This document shows positions 15,901-23,081 of a DNA stretch of 32,026 nt, piece after piece. How positions within the stretch are numbered: the stretch's first letter is position 1; every line of letters starts with the position of its first letter. Location: assembly GCF_030766825.1 (NCBI RefSeq), contig NZ_JASFDV010000079.1, positions 1-32,026 of the forward strand. The letters run 5' to 3'. The translations under genes and the position numbers were made by a program. This DNA comes from Nocardiopsis sp. CC223A (lineage in GTDB: Bacteria > Actinomycetota > Actinomycetes > Streptosporangiales > Streptosporangiaceae). The notes below the pieces were generated by a model. The model was not told the DNA's origin. It worked only from the letters and a program-made list of their open reading frames with translations, and did not search any database.

Positions 15901-16511
15901 GTCCCGGCGGCTACCAGCTGATCGGCCGCACCGTCCCCATCTGGTCGGGGCTGAGCCAGTACGGGCCGTTCGAGGAGGGCGTGCCCTGGCTGCTGCGGTT
16001 CTTCGACCGGATCCGGTGGTACCCGGTCGGCCACGAGGAACTGATGGACCTGCGGGCCGACCTGCTCGCCGGGAGCCACGAGCTGAAGATCGAGGACGGG
16101 GAGTTCGCCCTCGCCGACCACGAGCGCTTCCTGGCCGACAACGCCGACTCCATCGCCGCCTTCCGGGCCCGCCAGGCCGCCGCGTTCGAGGCCGAGCGCC
16201 TGGCCTGGGAGGCCGCCGGGGAGTTCGACGACCGCCCCGAACCCGAGCCGATCGCCCCCCGGACGCTGGAACTGCCGCCGGGCGCCGCCCTGGTGGAGGC
16301 CCCGCTGGCCGCCTCCGTGTGGAAGGTGGACGTCCGCCCGGGCGACACCGTCGAGCGGGGGCAGCCGGTCGTCCGCCTGGAGGCGATGAAGCTGGAGGTC
16401 GTGGTACGCGCGCCCGGAGCGGGAACGATCTCCGACATCCTCGTCACCCCGGGGCAGCACCTCGAACCGGGGAGCGCCCTGGCCGTCATCACGCAAGGAG
16501 AACCCGCCTGA
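12909..16511 (+). CDS. uca: Urea carboxylase (biotin-dependent)
   Basis: Enzyme of 1200 residues that carboxylates urea to allophanate with ATP and bicarbonate in the cytosol. Domains in order: biotin carboxylase (1-445; VLVANRGEIACRIIRSA, VHPGYGFLSENAGFA, the ATP loop KATSGGGGIG, EVNTRLQVEHPITEEITG); AHS2/KipA-like part (about 455-760; VERAGTLTTVQDFPGRVGYW, GVPPSGAMDD); AHS1/KipI-like part (about 835-1070; YGPMALDLGLRMRVHALM, the PLRTLLGLLREVE region, PNRRHRL-like TKYNPARTWTPEAGVGIGGAY); biotin carrier (about 1130-1200) with EAMKLE and biotinyl-Lys1161. The GTG start follows AAGGAG. Its stop overlaps the next ATG (TGATG), so the two are coupled. Some similar proteins are guanidine carboxylases, but those usually sit with DUF1989 subunits, which are absent here. 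Confidence 0.9.
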   Translation: MFDSVLVANRGEIACRIIRSARAVGLRTVAVYSDADAGAAHTRLADEAVRLGPAPAAQSYLDVERVLKAAADTGAGAVHPGYGFLSENAGFARAVEEAGLVFVGPSPEHLERFGDKHTARKAAAAAGLPMVAGSDPLPDADAAVAAAERVGYPVILKATSGGGGIGLRPCADEAALRAAFEQVGRMARTHFGGGGVFLERFVSRARHIEVQVFGDGHGRVVTLGDRDCTLQRRNQKVVEEAPAPDLPDHVRAELHRTARELCAGVSYRSAGTVEFVYDVDRGEASFLEVNTRLQVEHPITEEITGVDLVAWMLRQARGEDVLSGVPAEGPARTGHAVEARVYAEDPAHDFRPSSGLLTRVEVPEGVRVDGWAATGRRVTSDYDPLLAKVIVHGRDREQAWDRLAAALADTRVDGLQTNLGLLRALAAHPDVRAVGHTTATCAGVGDPEPRIEVERAGTLTTVQDFPGRVGYWQVGVPPSGAMDDLSLRLGNRALGNPEGAPGLEGTIEGPALRFSHATTVCVTGAPAEVTVDGTPVAQWEPVEVPAGGLLDVGPARGPGMRTYVLVRGGLDVPEYLGSTSTFTTGGYGGHSGRALRLGDVLRAAPVPEDAPEPAPVPAAQRPDPPALAAGEAHWDIEVSEGPHAAPEFLTREGMDAFYATDWRVHPQSARNGVRLSGPKQGWARLDGGEAGLHPSNVHDTAYSIGAVNLSGDTPVLLGPDGPSLGGFVCPVTVVSGSRWKIGWLRPGDTVRFHPVTEAAAERLHTEPTAAPLLRGGGDGDDGVLDRIPAGADSPEVVYRRGGHDNILVEYGPMALDLGLRMRVHALMTALEEAGTDGIVDITPGVRSLHLHTDPERLPLRTLLGLLREVEQGLPPAADLRVPSRTLSLPMSFDDPSIHEAIARYGTAVRDDAPWNPDNIEFIRRINGLDSVDQVRDIVFDASYLVLGLGDVYLGAPAATPLDPRHRLVTTKYNPARTWTPEAGVGIGGAYLCVYGMESPGGYQLIGRTVPIWSGLSQYGPFEEGVPWLLRFFDRIRWYPVGHEELMDLRADLLAGSHELKIEDGEFALADHERFLADNADSIAAFRARQAAAFEAERLAWEAAGEFDDRPEPEPIAPRTLELPPGAALVEAPLAASVWKVDVRPGDTVERGQPVVRLEAMKLEVVVRAPGAGTISDILVTPGQHLEPGSALAVITQGEPA

Positions 16512-18208
16512 TGCCCCACCCCACCGACCGTGTCCGCGCCGCCTACCGGCGGATCGCCGAGACCGACCGCCCCGAGGTCTGGATCGCACTGCGCCCCGAA
16601 GCCGAGACGCGGTCCGAAGCCGAGCACCTGGAGGAGCGGCTGGCCGCGGGGGAGGACCTCCCCCTGGCCGGACTGCTGCTGGCGGTCAAGGACAACATCG
16701 ACGTGGCGGGGCTGCCCACCACGGCGGGCCACCCGGCGTTCGCGTACACACCGGACCAGAGCGCCCCCGCGGTGCGGCGGCTGGTCGAGGCGGGGGCCCT
16801 GGTCCTGGGCAAGACCAACCTCGACCAGTTCGCCACCGGCCTGGTGGGCACCCGCAGCCCCTACGGCGCGGTACGCGGGGCCGCCGACCCGGAGCGGATC
16901 TCGGGGGGCTCCAGTTCGGGATCGGCGGTGGCGGTCGCCCTGGGGATCGCGGACCTCGCCCTGGGCACGGACACCGCCGGGTCGGGGCGGGTGCCCGCCG
17001 CCCTCAACGGCATCGTGGGGATCAAGCCCACCCTGGGCCTGGTCCCGGCCTCGGGGGTGGTCCCGGCGGCCCGGCCCTACGACTGCGTCACGGTGTTCGC
17101 CCGCGACCTGGGCACCGCCCGGTCCGCGGTGTCGGTGATGAGCGGACCGTCCGACGACGACCCCTACTCCCGCCCGGTGCCCGCCGACGTGCGCCTGGCC
17201 CCGCGCGGCGCGGGCCGGGTGGCGGTGCCGGCCCCGGCGGGCCTGGAACCGCTGTCGGCGGCGGAACGGGAGGCCTTCGCGGCGGCCGTGGCCGTACTGG
17301 AGAAGACCGGTGCGGAGGTCGCCGAGGTGGACGTCGCCCCGCTGCTGGAGGCGGCCCGGCTGCTCTACGACGGCGCGCTGGTCGCCGAGCGGTACACGGC
17401 CGTCGGGGACTTCCTCCGAGCGCACCCGCAAGGGGCCGACCCCACGGTGGCGGGCATCATCCTGGCCGCGGGGGACGTCCCCGCGCACCGGCTGGCCGCG
17501 GACCAGCAGCGCCTGGCGGCCTACCGGGTGACGGCCGCGGAGATCCTCGACGGGTTCGACGCCCTGCTGCTGCCGACCACGGTCGGGCACCCCACCCTGG
17601 CGGAGGTGGCCGCGGACCCGGTGGGGGTGAACTCGCGGCTGGGCACCTACACCAACTTCGTCAACCTGCTGGACCTGGCGGCGGTCGCGGTCCCGGCCGG
17701 AGAGGCGGAGGGCCGAGCGTTCGGGGTGAGCCTCATCTCCCGGGCGTTCGAGGACCAGGTGGCCCTGGACCTGGCCGGAGTGCTCACCGGCGAGGAACCG
17801 GGGGAGCTGCACCCGGACGCGGGGGTGGAACTGGCGGTGTTCGGCGCCCATCTGCGCGGGCAGCCGCTGCACCACCAGCTCACCGGGCCGGGCGCCCGGT
17901 TCGTGGAGGCCACGGCGACCGCGCCGGAGTACCGGATGGTCGCCCTGCCCACCACCCCGCCCAAACCCGGGCTGCACAGGGTCGCCGCCGGCGGTACCGC
18001 GGTGGCCTGCGAGGTGTGGAAGCTGTCCCCGGCGGCGCTGGGGGCCTTCCTGGCGGCGCTGCCCGCACCGATGGCACTGGGCGCGGTCACCCTCGCCGAC
18101 GGGCGCACCGTGGTCGGGTTCGGCTGTGAGGCGGTCGCGGCCGAGGGGGCGCGGGACATCAGCGGCCACGGCGGCTGGCTCGCCTACCTGGAGGTGTCGC
18201 AGGGCTGA
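16511..18208 (+). CDS. atzF: Allophanate hydrolase
   Basis: Cytosolic amidase of 565 residues that breaks allophanate into ammonia and CO2, the second step of the urea amidolyase route. The amidase-signature domain (1 to about 440) shows Lys60 in AVKDN, the cis-Ser134 in GGSSSGSA and nucleophile Ser158 in GTDTAGSGR; the spacings (74 and 98) equal those of the AtzF triad Lys91-Ser165-Ser189. The C-terminal domain from about 445 (LAVFGAHLRGQPLHHQLTGPGARFVEATATAPEYRMVAL, ending GHGGWLAYL) is the allophanate hydrolase-specific part. ATG 16511 overlaps the stop of urea carboxylase by one base. No urea permease follows; the next gene is convergent, with a hairpin-rich gap between. Confidence 0.92.
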   Translation: MPHPTDRVRAAYRRIAETDRPEVWIALRPEAETRSEAEHLEERLAAGEDLPLAGLLLAVKDNIDVAGLPTTAGHPAFAYTPDQSAPAVRRLVEAGALVLGKTNLDQFATGLVGTRSPYGAVRGAADPERISGGSSSGSAVAVALGIADLALGTDTAGSGRVPAALNGIVGIKPTLGLVPASGVVPAARPYDCVTVFARDLGTARSAVSVMSGPSDDDPYSRPVPADVRLAPRGAGRVAVPAPAGLEPLSAAEREAFAAAVAVLEKTGAEVAEVDVAPLLEAARLLYDGALVAERYTAVGDFLRAHPQGADPTVAGIILAAGDVPAHRLAADQQRLAAYRVTAAEILDGFDALLLPTTVGHPTLAEVAADPVGVNSRLGTYTNFVNLLDLAAVAVPAGEAEGRAFGVSLISRAFEDQVALDLAGVLTGEEPGELHPDAGVELAVFGAHLRGQPLHHQLTGPGARFVEATATAPEYRMVALPTTPPKPGLHRVAAGGTAVACEVWKLSPAALGAFLAALPAPMALGAVTLADGRTVVGFGCEAVAAEGARDISGHGGWLAYLEVSQG

Positions 18209-18553
18209 GGCGGGGGCGGCGGGCGACGCGGTGCGTGCGATCCCCGGCGGCTCGGAGCGGCCTTACCCGTTCCGGCCGCCGGGAAGGGCGCACGGCGGAT
18301 CCGCGGTCCCCCCTCCGTTCCCTCGGACGCGGAGCAGGCTCCGCGACAGGGCGGATTCAAGGGGGCCTCACCACACCTCGTCGAACCGGACGAGCACGGC
18401 CGGACGCTCGGCCATCGGTTCCGGTAGGCGTTGCCGCGGTCGGGCGGGTTCCCGCCCGGTGAACGACGTGGTGGTCGCAACCCCCTGAAATGTCAGGGTG
18501 TTGCGACCACCACCGGAACCCGAGTAGGTCGCGGGGCCCGTTCGGGCCTCGGA
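18209..18553. other. 345-bp convergent gap without a gene
   Basis: No supported coding frame. It holds three hairpins in a row: CGCGGAGC/GCTCCGCG (18328-18345), CGGGCGGG/CCCGCCCG (18441-18458) and the long palindrome at 18468-18513. It appears to be a terminator cluster between atzF and the helicase gene. Confidence 0.6.
18468..18513. terminator. 21-bp-stem palindrome, bidirectional terminator or repeat element
   Basis: Arms 18468-18488 and 18493-18513 pair over 21 bp with one mismatch around an AATG loop. Each arm starts with a GTGGTGGTCGCAAC-type sequence. It lies 40 bp before the helicase stop. The near-perfect arms and defined edges also fit a mobile intergenic palindrome (REP-like). Confidence 0.7.
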
Positions 18554-19954
18554 TCAGCGGCGCGGGCGGCGCCGCCCGCGCGGTGCCCGGTCACGTCGCT
18601 GCTCCGGGGGCGCCGCGGAGCGCACCGTGACCGGAACGCCCGAGGGCTCGCGTGCCCCGGTCACCTCGGTCAGGTCGGCGGCGGTCACGCCCCCGCCCAG
18701 GGTGCGCGGCTCGATCCGCGCCCGGCCCATCAGCCGGGTCATGTCGCGGCGCTGGCCGGGCAGCACGAGCGTGACCACGTTGCCGGACTCCCCGGCCCGG
18801 GCGGTGCGGCCGCCCCGGTGCAGGTAGTCCTTGTGGTCGGTGGGCGGGTCGATGTTGACCACCAGGTCCAGGCCGTCCACGTGGATACCGCGCGCCGCGA
18901 CGTTGGTCGCGATCAGCGCCGTGACGTCGCCCCGCTTGAACTGGTCGAGGGTGCGGGTCCGCTGCGGCTGGCTGCGGCCGCCGTGCAGGGGCGCGGCCAG
19001 GACCCCGTTGGCCAGCAGGTGCTCGGCCATCCGGTCCACCGCGCGCTTGGTGTCCAGGAACATGATCACCCGGCCCTCGCGGGCCGCGATCCTGGTCGCG
19101 ACGTCCTTCTTCTCCATGGGCGACACGTGCACGACGTGGTGCTCCATGGTGGAGACGGCGCCCTCGGACAGGTCGACGGAGTGGACCACCGGGTCGTGCA
19201 GGAAGCGGCGGACCAGGGTGTCGACGTTGCGGTCCAGGGTGGCGGAGAACAGCATGCGCCGCCCGTCGGCCGGGACCTCCTGGAGGATGGCGGTGACCTG
19301 CGGCATGAAGCCCATGTCGGTCATCTGGTCGGCCTCGTCCAGGACCGCCGACTCCACACGGTCCAGCACGCAGTCGCCGCGCTCCATCAGGTCGCGCAGC
19401 CGCCCCGGGGTGGCCACGACCAGGTGGACGCCTTGACGCAGGGCGCGGGCCTGCCGGTGGATCGGCATGCCGCCCACGACGGTGGCCGTGCGCACCCCCA
19501 CCGAACGCGCGTAGGGCTCCAGGGAGTCGGCGACCTGCTGGGCCAGCTCCCGGGTCGGGGCCAGGACGATCGCCATGGGACGCCGGGGTTCGGCGGTGCG
19601 CCCGTCCAGGCCGGCGAGCAGGGCCAGGCCGAAGGCCAGGGTCTTGCCCGACCCGGTCCGGCTGCGGCCCAGGACGTCGCGTCCGGCCAGGGAGTTGGGC
19701 AGGGTCGCCGCCTGGATCTCGGACGGCGTGGTCAGGCCCTGCCGGGCCAGAGTCCGCTTCAGGGCCGCGGGCATGTCCAGAGCCTCGAAGGACTCCGCCG
19801 CCGGGAGCGCCGGGGTGACGGTGACGGGGAGGGCGAACTCCCCGGAGGGGCCGCCACCGGTGCGGGGACGGGCGGCGGCGCGGGGGCGCTGCCGGCCGTA
19901 TCCCCGGGAGGGGCGGCTACGGGTACTCGTACCGGTTCGATACGGATGACTCAT
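18554..19954 (-). CDS. DEAD-box ATP-dependent RNA helicase
   Basis: RNA helicase of 466 residues. Motifs in order: Q motif in LTTPSEIQAATLP, I SRTGSGKT, Ia PTRELAQQ, Ib TPGRLRDL, II DEAD in VLDEADQM, III SAT, then V ATNVAARGIHVDGLDLV and VI HRGGRTARAG. The N-terminal 55 residues are Arg/Gly-rich and the C-terminus ends in an Arg-rich tail (RRDRAPRGRRRPRR), both usual RNA-contact extensions of RhlE/CsdA-like enzymes. The start at 19954 (MSHPYRTG) has AAAGG upstream; the frame further up covers a terminator and is not coding. It lies downstream of a cold-shock protein gene on the same strand, which suggests a role in RNA unwinding at low temperature or in ribosome assembly. The csp terminator separates the two. 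Confidence 0.92.
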   Translation of the reverse strand: MSHPYRTGTSTRSRPSRGYGRQRPRAAARPRTGGGPSGEFALPVTVTPALPAAESFEALDMPAALKRTLARQGLTTPSEIQAATLPNSLAGRDVLGRSRTGSGKTLAFGLALLAGLDGRTAEPRRPMAIVLAPTRELAQQVADSLEPYARSVGVRTATVVGGMPIHRQARALRQGVHLVVATPGRLRDLMERGDCVLDRVESAVLDEADQMTDMGFMPQVTAILQEVPADGRRMLFSATLDRNVDTLVRRFLHDPVVHSVDLSEGAVSTMEHHVVHVSPMEKKDVATRIAAREGRVIMFLDTKRAVDRMAEHLLANGVLAAPLHGGRSQPQRTRTLDQFKRGDVTALIATNVAARGIHVDGLDLVVNIDPPTDHKDYLHRGGRTARAGESGNVVTLVLPGQRRDMTRLMGRARIEPRTLGGGVTAADLTEVTGAREPSGVPVTVRSAAPPEQRRDRAPRGRRRPRR

Positions 19955-20140
19955 ATGGGGCCTTTCGCCGACGGCGTTCGCCGGGCGGGAGGCCTTGCGG
20001 CCTCGCAGGGGGAAACCGGGGTACGCCGGATGTATGAAACTGCTGAATGAGACTGCTGGATGAAGCCCAGTAGGCGCTCGTCCGGCGGATGTGCCGGGGC
20101 GCAGGGGCCGGTCGGAGCACGATGTCCGAGGAACCGGCCG

Positions 20141-20189
20141 GAAAAAGAAGAACGACGGGGTCCGGCGTCCCGAAGGGCGGACCCCGTCG
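20141..20189 (-). terminator. Rho-independent terminator of the cold-shock gene
   Basis: On the minus strand a perfect 12-bp stem (20178-20189 with 20153-20164, apical CCC-TTC-GGG) is followed by TTCTTCTTTTTC. It is the only canonical U-tract terminator of the window. It lies about 40 nt after the csp stop, with a second perfect 8-bp hairpin (20192-20211) between. Confidence 0.9.
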
Positions 20190-20191
20190 CG

Positions 20192-20211
20192 GGAGGAGCG
20201 TGAGCTCCTCC
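20192..20211 (-). terminator. Second hairpin downstream of the cold-shock gene
   Basis: GGAGGAGC-TCAC-GCTCCTCC (minus-strand reading) is a perfect 8-bp stem 19 nt after the csp stop. It probably stabilises the 3' end or works with the following terminator. Confidence 0.55.
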
Positions 20212-20230
20212 GGATCACTCCTGGATGAGG

Positions 20231-20434
20231 CTAGAGCAGGGTGATGTTCTCGGCCTGGGGGCCCTTGGCCCCGGCGACGGCGTCGAACTGCACAGCCTGG
20301 CCCTCGGCCAGCTCACGGAAGCCCGTGGCCTGGATGTTCGAGTAGTGGGCGAAGACGTCGGGGCCGCCGCCGTCCTGCTCGATGAAGCCGAAGCCCTTTT
20401 CAGCGTTGAACCACTTGACCGTACCGGTCGCCAT
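20231..20434 (-). CDS. Cold-shock protein, CspA family
   Basis: Single cold-shock domain of 67 residues, the normal family length. RNP1 is KGFGFI (residues 14-19) and RNP2 VFAHY (27-31), with WFN at 8-10 giving the aromatic nucleic-acid surface. It binds single-stranded RNA/DNA and acts as an RNA chaperone. The start has AGAGG 6 nt upstream. A sigma-70-type promoter at 20549-20577 predicts a leader of about 110 nt that can form competing hairpins, as in cold-inducible csp genes. Downstream it has its own terminator, then the DEAD-box helicase. Confidence 0.95.
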   Translation of the reverse strand: MATGTVKWFNAEKGFGFIEQDGGGPDVFAHYSNIQATGFRELAEGQAVQFDAVAGAKGPQAENITLL

Positions 20435-20473
20435 ATGGATGCCTCTCGTTCGAAGAAATGAAGAAAACCGCGT

Positions 20474-20500
20474 GTGACGATTTTCCCGTCACCGCGGTGA
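20474..20500 (-). promoter_or_regulatory. Mutually exclusive hairpins in the csp 5' leader
   Basis: GTGACG/CGTCAC (20474-20479 with 20487-20492) and the 12-nt palindrome TCACCGCGGTGA (20489-20500) share the bases 20489-20492, so just one can form at a time. A GATGGATCCATC palindrome lies just upstream in the transcript (20512-20523). This fits a temperature-responsive leader. Confidence 0.4.
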
Positions 20501-20548
20501 TCTCCCGAAGAGATGGATCCATCGGGGGTCACGACTGCAACTTCTTAG

Positions 20549-20577
20549 AACCTAGCACACGGAAATCGCCCTGTCCC
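20549..20577 (-). promoter_or_regulatory. Promoter of the cold-shock gene
   Basis: Minus-strand -35 GGGACA (20572-20577), a 17-bp spacer and -10 TAGGTT (20549-20554). Start of transcription is expected near 20542, giving a leader of about 108 nt. Confidence 0.6.
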
Positions 20578-20640
20578 GATGATTTCGATGTGTCACATGG
20601 CACCGGAGGATGTGGTATCGAAACCGTCGGAAATGTGTTG

Positions 20641-20666
20641 GGACCCGGCGGAGAACCGCCGGATCC
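20641..20666 (-). terminator. Hairpin downstream of nhaA
   Basis: CCGGCGG-AGAA-CCGCCGG is a perfect 7-bp stem, extended by GGA/TCC after one mismatch. It lies 17 nt after the nhaA stop and upstream of the csp promoter. Confidence 0.6.
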
Positions 20667-20683
20667 CGTACACCGTGGGGCTT

Positions 20684-21958
20684 TCAGCCCCGGTTGCCGC
20701 GCTCGTGCTCGGCCATGGCGCTCATCATGCCCTTGTAGTGCCGCGACCGTGCCCCCAGGATGCCCGCGGCCAGCGCGGTGGCGATCAGCGAGGCCGCCAG
20801 CACACCGGTCTTGGCGTGCGCCAGGTGCTCAGGGGAGTCCGCGAAGGACAGTTCGCTGATCAGCAGCGACACGGTGAACCCGATCCCGGCCAGCTGGGAC
20901 ATGCCGACGATGTCGATCCACTTCAGACTCGGGTTCAGCTCGGCCCGGGTCACCTTGGTGGTGATCCACGAGCCGCCCGCGATGCCGACGGCCTTGCCCA
21001 CGACCAGGCCCAGGATGATGCCGAGGGAGGCCGAATCGCTGATGATCGCGCCCAGCCCGTCGATGACCACACCGGCGGAGAAGAACGCGAAGATCGGCAG
21101 GGCCAGCCCCGCCGACCAGGGCCGTAGGATCTGCTCCACACCGTGGCTGGGGTCGTGCGCCTCACCGGGCAGCGCCTTGGTGCGCATCAGCAGGCCCATG
21201 GCCACGCCGGCGATGGTGGCGTGCACCCCGCTCTCGTGCATCAGCACCCAGATCAGCGCCGCCAGCGGCACGTACACGATCCAGTTCGGCAGCCACGAGG
21301 CGTTGAGCCCGGCGGCCAGGCCCTTACCGCGCTGGAGGTATCCGAAGACCGCCAGACCGACCAGTGCGGCGGCCAGCATGAGCAGGTCGATGCCGGAGGT
21401 GTAGAACACCGCGATGACGATGATCGCGCCCAGGTCGTCCACGATCGCCAGGGTCAGCAGGAAGGTCCGCAGCGCGGGCGGCAGGTGGCGGCCGACGACC
21501 GCGAGGATGGCCACCGCGAAGGCGATGTCGGTGGCCATCGGGATGCCCCAGCCCTGGACCGTGTCCGGCGAGGAGAAGTTGACGGCCGCGTAGATCGCCG
21601 CGGGCACGATCATGCCGCAGATCGCGGCGATGATCGGCAGCATGGCCCGGCGCGGGTTGCGCAGCTCGCCGTTCACGAACTCCTGCTTGAGCTCGTTGCC
21701 CACGACGAAGAAGAAGATCGCGAGCAGGGCGTCCGCCGCCCAGGTCTCCAGGGACAGGTCCAGGTGCAGGGACTCGGGGCCGAGGGTCACCGCCCGCAGG
21801 TTCTCGTAGACCTCGCCGAAGGGCGAGTTGATCCAGATGATCGCGACCAGCGCCGCACCGATCAGGAGGAACCCCCCGACGGTGTCGCTGCGCAGTGCTT
21901 CGGCGAGCCGTGTGAGGGGTGCTCGGGATGTGGAGTGTGCCAGCGGGTCGATGCTCAT
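20684..21958 (-). CDS. nhaA: Na+/H+ antiporter NhaA
   Basis: Membrane antiporter of 424 residues with about 12 helices. It exchanges Na+ or Li+ for H+ and supports pH and salt homeostasis. Hallmarks are PMATDIAFAVAIL (the Asp133 region of the E. coli protein), TLAIVDDLGAI (the Asp163-Asp164 pair) and VVGKAVGI near the position of Lys300; the FFFVVGNELKQEF helix is also typical. The ATG at 21958 gives MSIDPLAHSTSRAPLTRL. A GTG at 22009 would add 17 residues, but it lies inside the right edge of the 25-bp inverted repeat, so the shorter start is preferred. Its promoter region is shared with the divergent hydrolase gene. Confidence 0.93.
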   Translation of the reverse strand: MSIDPLAHSTSRAPLTRLAEALRSDTVGGFLLIGAALVAIIWINSPFGEVYENLRAVTLGPESLHLDLSLETWAADALLAIFFFVVGNELKQEFVNGELRNPRRAMLPIIAAICGMIVPAAIYAAVNFSSPDTVQGWGIPMATDIAFAVAILAVVGRHLPPALRTFLLTLAIVDDLGAIIVIAVFYTSGIDLLMLAAALVGLAVFGYLQRGKGLAAGLNASWLPNWIVYVPLAALIWVLMHESGVHATIAGVAMGLLMRTKALPGEAHDPSHGVEQILRPWSAGLALPIFAFFSAGVVIDGLGAIISDSASLGIILGLVVGKAVGIAGGSWITTKVTRAELNPSLKWIDIVGMSQLAGIGFTVSLLISELSFADSPEHLAHAKTGVLAASLIATALAAGILGARSRHYKGMMSAMAEHERGNRG

Positions 21959-21987
21959 AGGCGGCTTTCTGGAGACGGCTGTCGGAT

Positions 21988-22153
21988 CGCCGACCAGTCT
22001 TCCCGGCACACCTAGGACTTGCGAGTCACACCTCCGTGCTCACCGGAGAAGATGTGAAAGTCCAGAAGAGAGCATATACGTCCGTTTTTCATACCGACCA
22101 TCCGGGGAGCCCGGTAGGCTTGCCCGTCGGTGTGCCGGGAAGACTGGTCGGCG
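21988..22153. repeat. Perfect 25-bp inverted repeats flanking a 116-bp core
   Basis: Arms 21988-22012 and 22129-22153 are exact reverse complements (arm begins CGCCGACCAGTCTTCC, ends GGCACACC). The core between them is A/T-richer than the surroundings and includes most of the divergent nhaA/hydrolase promoter space. No target-site duplication is visible at the outer edges. It could be an invertible segment, a 166-bp MITE-like element or a long-stem RNA. Confidence 0.95.
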
Positions 22154-22190
22154 GTGGCATAACTCTCATCCGGAAACGAGCAGGTGCCCG

Positions 22191-23081
22191 ATGCCCGACC
22201 CACACCTCCACGGTACGCACGTCTACCGCTCCGACACCGGCGCCCGCGAGATCCGGACCTGGTGCGAGGAGCGGATCGCCGCATGGCCGGCGCTCACCGC
22301 GCTGCCCCCGCTCCGTACCGTCCTGGGCGCCACCCGCGCCTTCACCGCCCCGGGCGGGGACGCCCCTCCGGTCATCTTCCTCAGCGGGACCAACTTCAAC
22401 TCCGCCACCTCGGTGGAACTGGCCCGGGTCCTCGCCCGCGACCGCGCGGTCACCCTGGTCGACCTGCCCGGCCAGCCCGGCCTCAGCGAGGGGCTGCGTC
22501 CCCGCTCGGGACGGGCCGTCGCCTACGGAACCTGGTTCGACGAGGTCCTGCCGATGCTCACCGGCCGCCCGGCGACCGTGCTCGCCCACTCGCTGGGCGC
22601 CGCCGTGGCGCTGGCCGCCAAACCCTCCGAGCTGGTCCGCGCCGTCGTGATGGTCGGCCCTGCGGGGCTGACGGCGGCGTCGGTGAACTCGGACCTGATG
22701 CGCGTCACCCTGCCATGGATGATCGGGCCGCGCGACGACAAGAGCACCCGTCTGCTCGACTACATGAGCGGGCCCGGGTACACGGCCGGGGCCCGGGGCG
22801 GGCGGGTGCACCCGCTGGCGCCGTGGATGACCCTGGTGGGGCGCCACTGCCGGACCAGCCTGGCCCCGGGGACGCTGCCGGTGGAGTGCCTGCGCCCCTG
22901 GGAGGGCACCCCGGTGGTCGTGGCCACCGGCTCCGAGGACGCCTTCTACTCGCCTGCCCGCCTGCACGGACCCGCCCGGCGGCTGCTGGACTCCGAGGTC
23001 ACCGTGCTGGAGGGGGCGGGGCACCTGGCCCCCTACGAGGTCCCCGAGCGGATCGCCGAACTCGTGCGCTCCCTGGACTGA
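22191..23081 (+). CDS. Alpha/beta-fold hydrolase
   Basis: Soluble hydrolase of 296 residues. The oxyanion strand PPVIFLSGTNFNSAT is near residue 60, the nucleophile elbow is AHSLGAA (Ser in the VLAHSLGAAVAL strand, with Ala in place of the first Gly), the acid lies in ATGSEDAFY and the His in EGAGHLAPYEVPERIAELV. This is the esterase/lipase group of the fold, and the substrate is unknown. The start at 22191 has GCAGG upstream. It is divergent from nhaA across the 25-bp inverted repeats and its 3' end overlaps a convergent small gene by 83 bp. A role as a RutD-like helper for the nearby rut-like operon is possible but not supported by context. Confidence 0.85.
   Translation: MPDPHLHGTHVYRSDTGAREIRTWCEERIAAWPALTALPPLRTVLGATRAFTAPGGDAPPVIFLSGTNFNSATSVELARVLARDRAVTLVDLPGQPGLSEGLRPRSGRAVAYGTWFDEVLPMLTGRPATVLAHSLGAAVALAAKPSELVRAVVMVGPAGLTAASVNSDLMRVTLPWMIGPRDDKSTRLLDYMSGPGYTAGARGGRVHPLAPWMTLVGRHCRTSLAPGTLPVECLRPWEGTPVVVATGSEDAFYSPARLHGPARRLLDSEVTVLEGAGHLAPYEVPERIAELVRSLD

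Noticed and set aside
13968..16589. Leftward frame of 873 codons opposite urea carboxylase
   Set aside because: Low-complexity Val/Gly/Asp-rich antisense shadow of a clear gene; no domain or ribosome site.
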